This document shows, piece after piece, positions 37,901-51,200 of a DNA stretch of 64,000 bases. Made by a program: the position numbers and the translations under genes. The notes beneath the pieces are model-generated. The model did not search any database, had not been told where the DNA came from, and saw only the letters and a program-made list of their open reading frames with translations. Each line of letters begins with the position of its first letter. The first letter of the stretch is position 1. This DNA is from Styela clava (taxonomy: Eukaryota; Chordata; Ascidiacea; Stolidobranchia; Styelidae), in NCBI RefSeq assembly GCF_964204865.1, contig NC_135262.1, positions 17,165,650 through 17,229,649 on the forward strand, read 5' to 3'.

Positions 37901-39487
37901 CCACTGCAAAAATTATATCCTACATTTTTAGGTCAAACAAAGCCAACAAAAATATTTTAGGCGAAAGGAATTTGTGCATCACTGTTTACACTATGACAAA
38001 AACTTGGTTATCACTTATCGATCTCGATCGGTAAGTATGTTGATAGGTATTTGTCTGTTAGACACTTTCGTATGTTACGCAATATCTCACGAAAGCGAAG
38101 TTGAATCTGCTCCAAATTTTGCATGTGCATACATCATATCTAGAAGCCTATTGATTTTGGATGAATTATGTCGTATAATTAGAGTTATTAATTAATTACT
38201 GATAGGACACGCAGTGTCTCTATTAAGTCAGAGCAAAGGAATCGAAACCGCAGATCGATAAGTCGGCGGTCTCCGATCGCAATCTAGTTGATCCTTTTAC
38301 AACTTTGCTTTGCACAAGCTTGTGTTTGGGGCACTGTAACGTCATAGACATAGATAATTATTGGACTAGGCCTTGCAATGCAAAGGGTCGCAAGTAACAG
38401 ATAAAACTGAATTAAAAAAACTTGTTTCACGGGCAGCACACTATTCAAAATTAGCACTTCTCCACAGGCCGCACTATTTTTGTGGGCCGCAGTTCGCACA
38501 CCCCTGCACTAAATAACCCCACAATACCTGTTTCGTTTTTATCTTTGTCACCTTCACCATCTTCGTCATCCAGGACAAACTTCTTTTTCTTCTTCTTTTT
38601 TTTCAGATTTGTGAGTGATAATTCATCTTCAACTATAAAAAGAACATTTAAAATAATTTCTACCTATATTCCATCTCAAGAATTTTTCCTGCCAAAAAAA
38701 TTCAAAGAGCAATCATAGTAAAAATGACTCAAAACTTGAGTCAAAAATGGAGCTGGACAGCAATTTTCAAATTTTATCAGATATCACATATTCCCGCCAC
38801 GCTAATATTCTGTGGCTTATTATCTTATTTTTGAGAAAGTAACTGAGTGAAAATATTAAAAGATTATTTATCTTGTCACCGGATCGTATCATCATGTAAT
38901 CACACATGGGGAAAATTTGCTAGAAATAGTAATTGTATTAACAAAGGTAGTCTTTTAACAGTTTTTATCATACTCTTAGTGGTAATACCTTCTGGAGCCG
39001 GAGTTTCTCCATTTTCTTGTTTTAGTACTTCGGTCGACTCTGTATTACCAATGAGTTCATCTAAATTTGCAGTCTTCTTTTTCTTCTTCTTCTTTGTTAA
39101 TTCAAGATTCTGTGATTCAATAGTCAAAAAAAAAGTTCGAAGTTACACTCAACTAGTATACAGGGCTTTTTGGTTAGAAGGATGAAATATTACTATTTAT
39201 CCTTAAAGAGGAAAGTAATCACGGATGTGGTGGCGAGCATATTCCAGTTCCTTATGACTGTATGCTTTGAGTGATGCCCCACACTGCATAGCTGATTAAT
39301 ATGAAATATGGGAAATTTATTTTAAGATCGGTACTCGGTATCCACATACCGTAGGTACAACTGTACAAAGCAAATTTCAGAACACAATGCACAGAATATA
39401 GAACATAACTCTGTAACTTCATGTTGCACCTGACAAATCTGAAATGCCAAAACTTACCATATCGTCATTGTCCTCTGCCGCGGCCAT
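34920..39487 (-). CDS. EIF2S2: Eukaryotic translation initiation factor 2 subunit beta, complete, 10 exons
   Basis: The beta subunit of eIF2 contacts eIF5 and eIF2B and helps deliver initiator tRNA. Exons on the minus strand: 39487-39458, 39109-38989, 38632-38528, 37603-37569, 37337-37244, 37160-37087, 36384-36236, 36005-35949, 35604-35519 and 35095-34920. They join in phase to 927 nt (308 residues; the vertebrate protein is about 333). Three lysine blocks lie in exons 2, 3 and 5. The conserved core includes [58 protein letters not shown] and [16 protein letters not shown]. The C-terminal zinc site is CHTC plus CNVC. The exon 5 start is the one weak join: the obvious AG at 37342 puts a stop in frame, whereas the AG ending at 37338 keeps frame. 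The last exon overlaps a tandem duplication. Confidence 0.96.
38011..38285 (+). repeat. Dispersed repeat (ACTTATCGAT family), copy 1, in an eIF2-beta intron
   Basis: Begins ACTTATCGATCTCGATCGG and ends ATCGATAAGTCGGCGG, so the edges are short inverted repeats. It shares GGTATTTGTCTGTTAGA, AATATCTCACGAAAGCGA and TATTAATTAATTA blocks with the copies at 56744-57031 (reversed) and 59365-59690. Confidence 0.75.
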
Positions 39488-42400
39488 TGCTGATTTATTA
39501 ATCAATTCGTGTATTTATGAAAAAAACTAATATAAATAAGGAACTTGTTAGCTGAACAAAAGAACTGAGAGCATACGGTCCAAACAGCTCCACTGCAATT
39601 TCTGCGTTAAAACGTGAGCAAGACCTCGTCAACGAATGACGATTTCGCAATTTTTCATAACAGAACAGATGGTGTTCGGTGTTGCGTGAAGGGTGGATCT
39701 CATTAAAATTTCTTAAAATTGCATCATTTTTACATTGAATCAGTCGTACATTCAATTACTTCATGATCAATCAATTTTTGACAAACTTTTTACTTGATAT
39801 TTGTTGTCGAAATATTGCCAATAATGACATCCATAATACGGTGCTCACTCAGCCGTTAAAAAAGAAATCATTGCATCAGCCATATAGAAAAGGGAACGCA
39901 GTTGGCGTAGTGATACCAGAGCCATTATATAACGGCTTTGGTGATAGTGACCACGGCACTTGCCACGCTGCCCTTTGCGATTTTCTCAAAATTATGGTGA
40001 CTATGGATGTTTCTCCGAGCGTCGATTCCCTTGTTTATTTTGTACCAATGAACAATCAGCAATAAGTCAACAATGGAACTTTGTGCAGTCGCTCGTACAC
40101 TTTATTTCGGCCTCACTTTCATTATTAAATTTAGAATATTAAATTGTCGACTCGTACATATACATTTTATCTCTATTTTTTATCCATATTTCATCGCCAA
40201 TGCTTTATCTGACTGATTTTTATATACAGCATGGATCAGGAACCTCGGTGACTGAAACGGCGCGGATTTGACAAGCCAACCTTTCATTCCAGGGGCATAG
40301 TAATAGTTTAATTTAAACGTTTTCCATACCATTGTGGGTAGATTACGGGCCTAAAAATTAGCTGTAAATACTTTTAAAAAATATCCTCTATGACTATAAG
40401 TCTTTGCTTCAAATAATTGAAATCGTTCAACTCATTAGAAAACTTGCACTTTGTTTCCGGCACTTTGATAATTCAACGACATTCGGGTGTTAAATTAACG
40501 CATGGTTCATACTGTCATATCCTAACCATGACGCAAATATTTTTCTCTATATCTGAACTAGTCAAGTGAGACGCGAATCAGTGGTGAATCGGATGCCTCC
40601 GTTAAAAACATTTAGTAGTTTCAAATAGAAAAACTATTTATGACTGTCATACTGCAAAACCGTAAACCACATTCAAGTCTTTCGGCGGGACGGCGGAAAA
40701 CATGCTAAAACCGGGACGTATGGTAAGCCTAGAAATTAGTCCCGAAAAATCTGCGACAGAATAGGCTAAAACTGACGTGTTATGACCTATGGAAATTTAT
40801 TCGGTCAATCACTTTTACATCGTACATTTTAGTTTACAAATATATCTACTGCTGTACAAAGTTAAATTAACAGTAACTGTCTCATATTCCAATGTCAGAG
40901 CAGATTATGGAGGAGGATAATGCGTAATTTAATTGACTCGACATGAAATGAATGCAATAAAATTTCTCTCCCAGTTTTTCGATATCTTTCTGTTATTAGT
41001 ATAACGAAGTTGTACCCATGTCTGTCAGAAATAATACAAACAAAAAAAGCAAAATTGGCATTTCTGTACTGGTATGTATATATACCCCAGCATCGTCCTA
41101 AAAAAAGGTTAATGTAAATGATGAAAACAAAATGTATAAAACTGATCACAGAATCGGGAGAGCAAACAAAACTTAATAGTGAGTGGTACGTGTTCGCTCA
41201 CACAAAAGTCCAAGAAAAACTGCTTTAAACACTCCAAAAAGAGGAAAAACTTCAGATGTAATAATAATATAGTAAGTTTATTTCGACTCCATAATAAGCA
41301 TAACAATACATTTGACAGATAAAAACAAATAAATAAAAACTGATTATGAAATCAGGGGAGCAAACGAAACCTTAGATAAGGTTTATAACGTACAAAATAT
41401 AAGATGGGAGGTTTTGCCAAGAGGAAGTGGTACGTGTTTACTCACCTAAAATGATTAAGTTATTTCACACACGCTGACATGCACACACACTCAACCACTG
41501 AGAAGTTATTTTAAGTCAGAATAAAACGCGATAAATTTAGGGTAGACTATAGGGCAGTAAACAAAAAAAATAAAAATAAATACTAGAGAAAGAAAAAAAA
41601 AATTATTTGCCACTACATATGGATAATTTTGTAATGGTTGCCATTGCCAAATTGATCGATCTTCTAATCGTTAATTAAAATATAAAAGGAAGATTCTATT
41701 GAAAACATATTGCCAAGCTGATTATAGTTGGAGTCAAATGCCAAGTTGCCCAATCAAAGTTACCAGAATTGGGTGCATGAAGAGGTGGGCGAGACCATTT
41801 CATTCCCCAAGTTAGAGCCTATTATTGCCAAATTATAGTCCAGATTGTAATAAGTAATTAAAGTTACCGGTAACAGTAAAATTACTATAATTAAGTAAAG
41901 TAGGATATGGAAATAAATTGGTTACAAAGGGTGTAAGTGAGGTTTTTCATTTTTGGGTATTGATTTCAGACAAGGATATAGGAATAAGATTGTTATTTCA
42001 CAGGATATCAGAGTCTTTGTTTGATTTTTTTCTTATGTGTTTTACTTCATTTAATCACTTTGAAGAAACCTGAAAAACAAAAAATAAAACTGCGAGTAGA
42101 TGTTTCAATGATTTGGTGAAGGGGAACAAGCTGAACTATTTATTACAGGCAAAAAATAAGTGTTTAATTAAATGGGATGTATTGTCATTATATAGCGATG
42201 GATAGATGATCTATGATGACATTCTGCCTGGGACAGAGAAAAATTTATCACACCATGCAAAAAACACACAAAATTTTACTATCTATACCTTGGCCAACAT
42301 GTCAACTCAAACACCAATACCCTGCCTTAACATAAAATGCATGCATACATAAATGATATAAAAACCACATCCAATTAAAATGACCCACCGCAAATTAAAA

Positions 42401-42817
42401 TCTGAAGGGGAGAATCCAACATAGCTCTACTACTCGCCTTGTTGCAATGATTAGTAACCTTGCAGGAACTATATTATACATCTACAACCCTTACACCACC
42501 ACTCAAACATAAGACCATGCATGTATGATAAGGACATCACAGCTAGAAAAAGGTAAAAACACGAGCGTGAAGTGATAGAATGTGTGCAGTTATTTAAAGA
42601 TAATATTATCCAGGTATGACAGCTACCTATATATTTAAAAAAAATATACTCATGCATGTCACAATACCATTTTTTGATGCTGGACTAGGTCTGGCCAAGT
42701 CATGGCAAGATATAACCATATTATTATAGCTGTTCAACATTTTCATTAAAACAATAATGTGCAAGGGTGGAGTGGAGTGTCCCAAGTTTTTGTCATCGAA
42801 TACCGCCATTAGTAATT
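39488..42817. other. Intergenic stretch upstream of eIF2-beta
   Basis: No gene seen. Two degenerate related blocks near 41130-41200 and 41340-41450 share GGTACGTGTT and GGGAGCAAACRAAAC. Sequence near 41460-42800 may include the LINE 3' region. Confidence 0.45.
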
Positions 42818-44430
42818 TTAATATTTGCAAACTAAATGAGACTTGACTTGTTTTTGAAAAGATTTTTTGGACTTTAACGTCTTCAAATTTAGGGGAAGAG
42901 AATTCCAAAGTTTGGGTCCAGTAAAAGACAAGGAATGCTGACTCACAGATTTACTCATGAAAGGTACGAATAAATCAGAACTACTTCTTCGGTTGGAGGT
43001 ATTTTTGACAAGTATGTCGTTAAAGCAATTGGGCAGCGCATTATTAAGGAAATTGTAATCTAGGGATAATATTTCAAATTTCATCATATCTTCAACCTTA
43101 AATATATTTAGTGATTTGAAGTAAGGGTCTACACTTTCACGTTTTCTTTTACCAAAAACTATTCTTAAAAAATTATTACAAATACTCTGCAGTTTTGAGA
43201 CAAGTGTTTTATTACCATGAAGCCAGACTGAACAACAATATCGAATATGGCTAAGTAGTAATGATTGAAACATTGCTAGTAGAGCTGATTGATCAACACA
43301 CTTGGATACTTTGGCAGAAACTGCTAGGTTTCTTTTAGTTTTACGAATAACATGCATTATTTGTGATTTCCATGACAGATTTTCATCAAAGATAACTCCT
43401 AGAAATTTTATTTCTTTCCCTCTTTCAATTTCATTGCCATTGAGCAGTAGTTTTTTTGAACAACTCACACTTTTATGCTTGCTTGGATGGAATAATACAA
43501 ATTTAGTTTTGTTAGCATTAAGAGATAATTTATTAACTAACATCCAGCTATGAATGTCGGTTAGTTCTTGGTTTGCAACTGTGAATAGATCTTCAAGGTT
43601 TTTCCCATGAAGAATCAAATCAGTGTCATCAGCAAACATGATCGACTCAGAGGATTTCAGACACCTGGACATGTCATTAATGTAAGCTAGAAAAAATAAT
43701 GGGCCAAGTAAAGATCCTTGTGGAACTCCGTGCTTCATGACACAAATATTTGTAGACAATGAGTTGTCATATTGCACAATTTGCTTCCTGTCTTGAAGGT
43801 CCTGATCCAATTGAATGGGACGCCTCTAATTCCATAGTGATAGAGCTTAGTTTTGAAGATTTTAATGAATAATCCACTAGATAGTGAGTGGTTGAGTATA
43901 TATGCCTTGATATCAATGATATCTTCTGGAACATATTACTGCAATATTTTGAATGGAGTACAATCGATTCCAAAACTTGAGTTGGACTTTGGCAGTTCGC
44001 ATAATTATGATGCAGTTGGCTATTGATTGCAATGATGTAGTTGACCTCAATAACATAGATGGGAATACCTGCTTTCCAAGATATGAGAGGTGTTTTTTTG
44101 TCATAGCTAGCTGGTTGAGCCATATTGTCAAGCAATCTTTGTGTCACTTGGGTAAAGTACTAAATTTATTTGCAATTTGTGTACTACCGCAGTCGAGTTC
44201 AACAGATGGACAGAAATTGCTTTTATTTTCACCAATTAGTTCATTAATTGTTTTTCACACTGCCTCGATTTGATTTCTTTTTTGGAGTAGTCGAGCTTGA
44301 AGATTCCTGCATTCATTATATATTGTGATTTGTGTCATCTATCTTTTTATTATTAATTAGTTTCTTATACAGTTTTTGTTGATTTTGCGTAGCTCAGTAT
44401 CGTACCAAGGTTTGGATATTTGGTTTGTCT
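42818..44430 (-). mobile_element. 5'-decayed non-LTR retrotransposon (LINE) with reverse transcriptase
   Basis: An open frame from 43810 to 42818 (330 codons, no true start) covers the reverse transcriptase from GVPQGSLLGPLFFLAYIND through FADDTDL, KFLGVIFDENLSWK and SHIRYCCSVWLHG to the C-terminal FTGPKLWNSLP. These motifs place it with Jockey/CR1-like LINEs. Upstream, 43811-44430 still reads as fragments (YHYGIRGVPFNWI, PWYDTELRKIN) in other frames, with many stops. No endonuclease domain is seen. It is an inactive 5'-truncated copy between eIF2-beta and the micro-exon gene. Confidence 0.9.
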
Positions 44431-45067
44431 GTTTTGCTGTGTAGAAACAAATCAAAACATTATATTATTTATGGTGCGACAAAACTAAACAAACAACAAA
44501 ATAAACCAGACTAAAATATGACATGAGGCATAGCCTACTGCTGATTTTAACAGTGGTGTCATTGGCTAAGTCACAAGTTTGACAGAAAGTGAGTGGGAAT
44601 CCTGGGAAACCAACAAAGAGGGCCACTTTCGTGTTTCACAATAGCAGTGAAAGAGATATAAAAGTAGCTGTTTCCTAATGGCGTTGTGGCAAACAAAGTG
44701 CGAACACTCAAAAAAATGATTTGTTAGCCTGAAAAATTTCTTTATTGAAGATTAGGTAGCAGATTGGCAAACAGTAATCACAAAACCTGGACCAGTCGAA
44801 AATTACAATGCGTCAATTTTCGCATGCACCCCTGACTGACGATTCAAACGATCTGGGACTAGTGACGCATGATCTAGCTCACGCATAAATCAAGTTCTAC
44901 CGGTCAAGTATATCACCCCTGAAGCCAACAAGTCTATATACACTTGACATGTTATTTTTTAAGTATAATATTCTTCTAACCAGCATTACCAACTACTTTA
45001 AAAGTTATGTAGCTCGCCAATCTCATGAATTGAATATATATACAGAGAAGAATATTGCCACCATACC

Positions 45068-45073
45068 TTTATT
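45068..45073 (-). terminator. Polyadenylation signal of the micro-exon gene
   Basis: AATAAA on the minus strand, 188 nt beyond the TAA at 45261-45263, within the context TTCAATAAAGG. It gives the terminal exon a 3' UTR of roughly 200 nt. Confidence 0.55.
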
Positions 45074-45260
45074 GAACAATGGAATAAAGAAACATGATAA
45101 TAACGTTTTGGTTTCCACATGATATTATTTTTCACAATACAGACAGAATATTATTATGATGAATTGTAGTTAACTATAGTCTAAATATATATATTTTCCC
45201 ATGCACTTTTCTTTTGATTTGTAATGTTTTGAATGTTTCCTCGAGCAACGGCTTCCTTGT

Positions 45261-48200
45261 TTAGTTCTTCTGCAATAATGACAAATTAGCACATCGACGG
45301 TGTGGTGAAAATGGAAGTTTGTGAAGCAATCCAGACATTTTTCCCAGCATATTTGTAAGCCGTTTTTATGACTATTACGGGTGTTTGACAGTTTTTAGGT
45401 ATTTTGGGGGAATTTAGGATCGACCAAAATAATTCGAGGGATAAGTATTTTTCCGACGAAGTTTAGTCTAGTTCATTCGATCAAAAATTAGTCCTGAAAA
45501 GGCTGCGAAAGAACGATTAAATTAGGTATCAGAACTGAATAACACGTAGTTAAATGCTATTGAGTGAGGATTTTGGTTATGAATAAATACATAACACAGT
45601 TTGTAATCGGTAGCTCACAAAAACACTTTGGGGAAAGATATTAACCAGAATTTTTTTTTTAAACAACAAATAAAATGGGTAGCTTAGTGCTAAATTTGTC
45701 TTGTGTGATAACTGCATTAGCTCGAAATTACCAAAATTTCGCAACATTTTGGCACTTCAGAATCAATAATCATCATTAAATCACACATCAAACTAAATAT
45801 CAGCATTAAAATTTGTTTATCAGTGTCAGTCCTCGTTTTATATATGTAAAAAAATAAAGTAACCATTCGGTCATCTAATATTTAAATACGATGGAACGCT
45901 TCTTGTTACTTTCAAAAGATAATATCGTCACGCTAATAACCGAATTGCGTAAGTCATTTTTGGCGATTTTGAGTTTTTTATAAAATAGGTATTTATGTAA
46001 TGCTGCGCACCTGTCTGTTACCTCAGATTTTATTTTAAGAGTTCTGAAACCCATAAAAATGGAGATTTAGTATGACATGCACATTTGTGCAATTGTTTCG
46101 TCATAATGATTTATCATTGTTACCGCAGTACTATTGTGACGTCACAAAGGCAAAATAACCTCGGCTATGTATTTTTGAGTTTTTGCATCTCGGATTCTAG
46201 CTAAGTGCGTATTAATTTGAATTTATACTACAGTATAGGAAGACGTGCACTTGTGATATTTACTGTCCGAGTCCAATTCACCTTGGTTGGCTTTTATATT
46301 GGGTGCATTGCTGTTCTTAGTCTTATTTCGGTGGGTGTGCAGAACGTGTTATATTGATGAAATATATATTTTTAAACATAAAAAATAATGTAATTGAAAC
46401 TGATTAGCTATTTTGGGGATTAGACATTGTAGATAATGAGAATTACATTCGTTTTTGGAATGTTTAGTTTTCAGGACTGGTAAAGTAAAGTTGCAAAATT
46501 GCGTATGTACCCAAGTCATAGACACATTTCTGCCTAAGCCACAGTGTGCCATTATGACGTCACTTAGCTGCGTCATACAAATTAACTTAAATCCGGCTAC
46601 GATCAAAAAATTGACCATGGTAAATTATTGACTCCCAATGGTATAACAATATCATTAGGAAGTTTTTTACGTTTTTCTCAAAACTGCTAAAATAGACTTA
46701 CGCAATTCAGTTATTAGCGTGACGATATATATATGCTATCTATGGATCTAACGCATTGGTTACAAGACATTTTTCAACCAAACTTTTCTTTGATTATTGT
46801 TTTAATCTGGAGAACTTCATTGGAGTAAATCAGTGTATTGACAAAACCGTTAAATATGGATTCATACCGATAAAAACATAAATTCAGATCACAATTCCAC
46901 TTACCTTCTCGTTAGAACGTATTATATCTGCGACATTCTAAGATAAAAATTTTGCAATGAATTCTTATTAGAAAATGATACATATTATATATATAGCGGT
47001 AGAATTCGCTTTGTTATAATACTATTCATTTATCCTTAGCTGAATTGAAAAACAATAACTTCATTTAATTTGTAATCACAAAATAGTTGACGTTAGAAAA
47101 GAATTCATATTTTTGGAAACCATATTGGCCTATATATATAAAATTGGTATTATTACGTATAATAATGTTTTTTCATGTGTGATTTCGTACTAGAAATTTG
47201 CGCTCTTTGAAGTGAGTATTTTTGATTGGAGTCAATTTCAGGGAAAAATGACTGAATTATTGAAGTCAACAACAGTTATTACTTACTTGTGCGGTGTTCA
47301 AAATCGGACTGTCTTTCTGTAATGTACAATATTTATTTACTACTAATAACAACGAACAAAAAGTTAATATTTTTCTCCATAATTTTACTTTAGTTCTATT
47401 TTACCACTGATTCAAGCTCTATTGGTATCGTTCTATGAATTTGCATTCATAATAATAATACTTACTATTTTTTGCAGAAGTCCAGTTCCAACGCTTCCGC
47501 CCTTAAAAATTTGAATGATTCATTATCTTATCTAAAATCATGTACTAGTTCTTTAAATAGAATCATTTTCTGTTACTCGCTGAAAAAAGTTGACAAGAGG
47601 ACATTTGGAGAGAATTATAGTTTCAAAGTTATCCATGATGCTTACCATTATTATTTTATAATATCGATTCTGGCTTTTTGTGTCTTCTTAAATATAATTG
47701 GTTTTCAGACATTTTGCAGATATATTCATTTTAAACACAGGGACAACGAAATGGGTTCAGAAATATATATATACAGTCCATTGTCACAGACCCACCGCAT
47801 GTCGATAAATTACTTACTCTGGTAGCATCGGTAGCATCACTCGACGGAGTCAATATGTCACTCCCTACCTATAATATATAATTTTAGTTTTAGTATATAT
47901 TTCAAACCAATTGGAATCTCAAAGTGATGAAATATGTTGTAATTTTATATTTTACACAGTAATTTTACTTTCTCGGGGATGTCATGCTTCTAAATTTTCT
48001 GTTATAGATGGAACATATAGTTTGAATCATATTTATTAATCGCTACCAACATTCTAATTTATTGTATTCAAGTTGTGAATAAATCGGGATTATCTTAACT
48101 TATACAAACGGATTTCAAAATAAAATTTCAACAAACTTACAGTAATCCCCTTTTTCCACGTCTCCGTGCTCTATAAAATAATAAAAAGACGCATATATAT

Positions 48201-51200
48201 ATATAAGATACATAAATGCATGAATATCACATCCAAATGCTCAAATACTATAGTAATTACAGATGTGAAAACTTTAGTAACACATCGGAAGAAATTATCG
48301 AAGAAGATATTCAATATTTGTCTGAAAAAAGAACAGAATAAAGAACATACTTGGTATTTTAGACTGGCAAAAATATGAAGCAAAATTTATCTACTTTATC
48401 ACAAAATGTTATTTATCAATCAGTATATATACACGAGTTTCCATGTATGATTACAGAAATGTAGCGATTTTTTGCCACATTCAACGGTTAGCAGTCAATA
48501 TTCAATGTTTTTCTTCTTCTCGGTATTATAAACAAAAGCAATTTCAAAACTCGTATACTGGATGTTTATTAAGCAGTTTTGTTGAACAGATTAATCATTG
48601 AAGTATAGTGTTTTTCGAAGTTTGCTCCAAAATTACTCACTGTTGTCGGTGTAACATCGCTAGACAAAAGAGGGGTTTTCTGAAATTCACGAAAAAGTAG
48701 ATATTACTTAAGTTTACCAATAACGACAATAATATAACATACTGCTCAAATTTTTGCCCAAGGAGATTTGCTGCTTCTATGTATAAATTCATATGTTGGT
48801 TAGGAGCTGCGGAACTGGCCATAACGCAATCTAGTCGAAACTTGGCCGCACAAGTATCACAAGTCAGTTGTTGTTTCTATCAAAATGACACAAGACTATT
48901 ACTAGATTGATTGTAATAATCAATGATTCGATTCATTGGTGGATGATACAGCGAAAATTCCAAAAAAAAAACAAGCTGTCCTAGTTCTCAAGTGGTAAGG
49001 CGCCTTTGAAAAGTGAGGCATTATGTTATTTCTAAGTGTTTTATATTTATTAAATGTAATGCAAATAATATAGTTTTATTTAGGCTCACCGAATTCGTGC
49101 TGATTTGCAAAGTTGGTTCGTTCGTCTCTCGCTTGGAAGGGAATCAAAGAATAGTTTATTTTAAAACAACATGCATTCAAAATAGACTAACAACACTAGT
49201 CATAAAATTATTTTTTGGTTACTCGCTTTTCGAGTGGGTAGTCAATGTTGGCACTTGTCATACTGCTTGGATATCAGAATGCATTACAGTCTTGAAGCCT
49301 GCGTTATAATTGAATAAATTTAAAAAAAAATGGTTCTTACCGCTTCAGGACGTTGTATTTTTATCTAATAAAAAAAAATTGTAGATTATCAAAAATGTGA
49401 CTACACCTTATCTGCCCGTCGCGCAGAATCATAGATAAATTTATTTTTATGAATTGATGTTATAATCATTGTAGTCGGAAATAGGAATGAAGTATATTCA
49501 AACTTTTTGAAGTAGGTGAGGAAACAAGCGTCGAAATTTTATACGTTCTATAAGTCGTGTCTTAATATCTCATTAAAAGTTGAGCAATCTATTGTTTTAG
49601 TAAGAAAAATCGTGAAGTAAACACTACTGTTTTGAGAATACACATGTACGCACCGTAAATTTTGGATTTTGTTGGTTCGCTCCTTGACTCTAAAATATAA
49701 TTAAAATAAGTTTTGTTGTGTGTAGCATACAATCTTTCAAGGCTTCTATATGTTTTGTATGAAATGACCTACCTGCTTCACGTTTTGTTCTGGATTGGTA
49801 TTTCCCTTATAAAAAAAATTATCCAGTATTAGTAAGAATCAGTAACCGAGTAACGAAAAAACATTATTGTATACATCGAAAAAATGTATTGGTATTATAA
49901 AAAAAATAACTCTGCAAATTGCAGAAAAGTAGAAATATTCCACTTTTCTCCATTTTCTAGAACTTATACGCATCAGAGCTTGAGGAAAAAACGATTGTAA
50001 ACTGTTATCAAAAGGAAAAATCTAGTTTTTATATAGAATCGACCACTCTAAATTTACTACAAAAACTATTATTATAAAATACTTAGATAATATTCGATAC
50101 TTGAATCTAATTCAATTCTTCTATTTTGATTATTGAGCATTTATTTGAAAAAGGGTCGAGTTTATTATATTCAAATCACTATAGTGCTGATTTTTCCATG
50201 GTGTCAAATCGATATTGAGATGGACGAAATAAAAATATCGTTATTTAAAAACTTCTTAAAATTTACCATGATTTATTGAACGCATGTGAAAACGCTGCCA
50301 TCGTTTGGAATTGTATTCTCTGGAACTGTTCAGACCTTTAATAAACTATTTTGTTCGATACAAATACCACGTTACCACTAACTATATAATAACGAAGAGC
50401 ATGCTTACCGAACGACCTAGAGCTATCTCCGATGAGCCTACTCTGATATCGACCTAAATAAACCACAATGATGTCAACCAAATTTGGTAATGAATATCAA
50501 CCACGTTTTGCTGAAAAACAGAATAGTATACTTACACCAGGATTATTATTCGCGTTCTTCTGGCGTGGAGTCAATTTGTCGTTGCGTCCCTGTAAAATAC
50601 AGTGTGGATTTTTACGTACTGTTTTAAACTCCAATGCAGTGGGAAGAACGAATTAAATGGTTTCTCTGTTGATATATAAAACAATGAAAATGGCAAGAAT
50701 GACTGAGCTAAAATGTAAACATTTCTTGAAATCAAGTCTTTAAGCTGACGGGATAACATTTTCTTATAGTGTTTCAAGTGTCAAGACTGTGTTTAGTAGT
50801 TTTCCTGTCTCGAATCAAAAATATTCCAATAAAATGAAAAAGATAGTTGAATAGCTTGCGGCAAATCTTACCACAACAAGTTCAGGTGATGTATTCTAAA
50901 AACAAACAAAATAAACATTGAATATATTGAAAATAATAAACACTTTCATTAGTATTAATTGTGGGTGACCTGTAATAATAGTCAATAATGAAAATAAAAC
51001 AACTCTTCAAAACGAGTGGAAATATGCAACCAAATGACCAACTTTGTTAGTGATGTATATAATAGGAAAAAGAATGTAAACTTACAGATTGGCTGTTCGG
51101 CATCTGATCTCCCCGTTTTTCTGTCTAAAATAGGTGACAGTTTTTAAAAAGATATTATATAAAACTATTGTGTAAATGCAGACCAGAATTGAACAATTCG

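Noticed and set aside
35172-38506. CAGGGGTGTGCAAGG at 35172 and GTTCGCACACCCCTG at 38506 as ends of one hAT element
   Set aside because: The interval contains six eIF2-beta exons and the flanking 8-mers (GCTTAATC and CACTAAAT) do not match. These are more likely two separate truncated elements in different introns.
39763-40065. 100-codon plus-strand frame divergent from eIF2-beta
   Set aside because: No recognisable domain, no signal peptide and no splice context; its length is within chance.
42627-44147. Separate small genes at 42627-42908 and 43767-44147 (minus)
   Set aside because: Both are shifted frames of the decayed LINE.
50267-50294. 28-nt candidate micro-exon between 50409 and 49805
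   Set aside because: It has AG and GT edges, but its length would break the frame and the acceptor is weak. It may be a poison exon; not included in the model.
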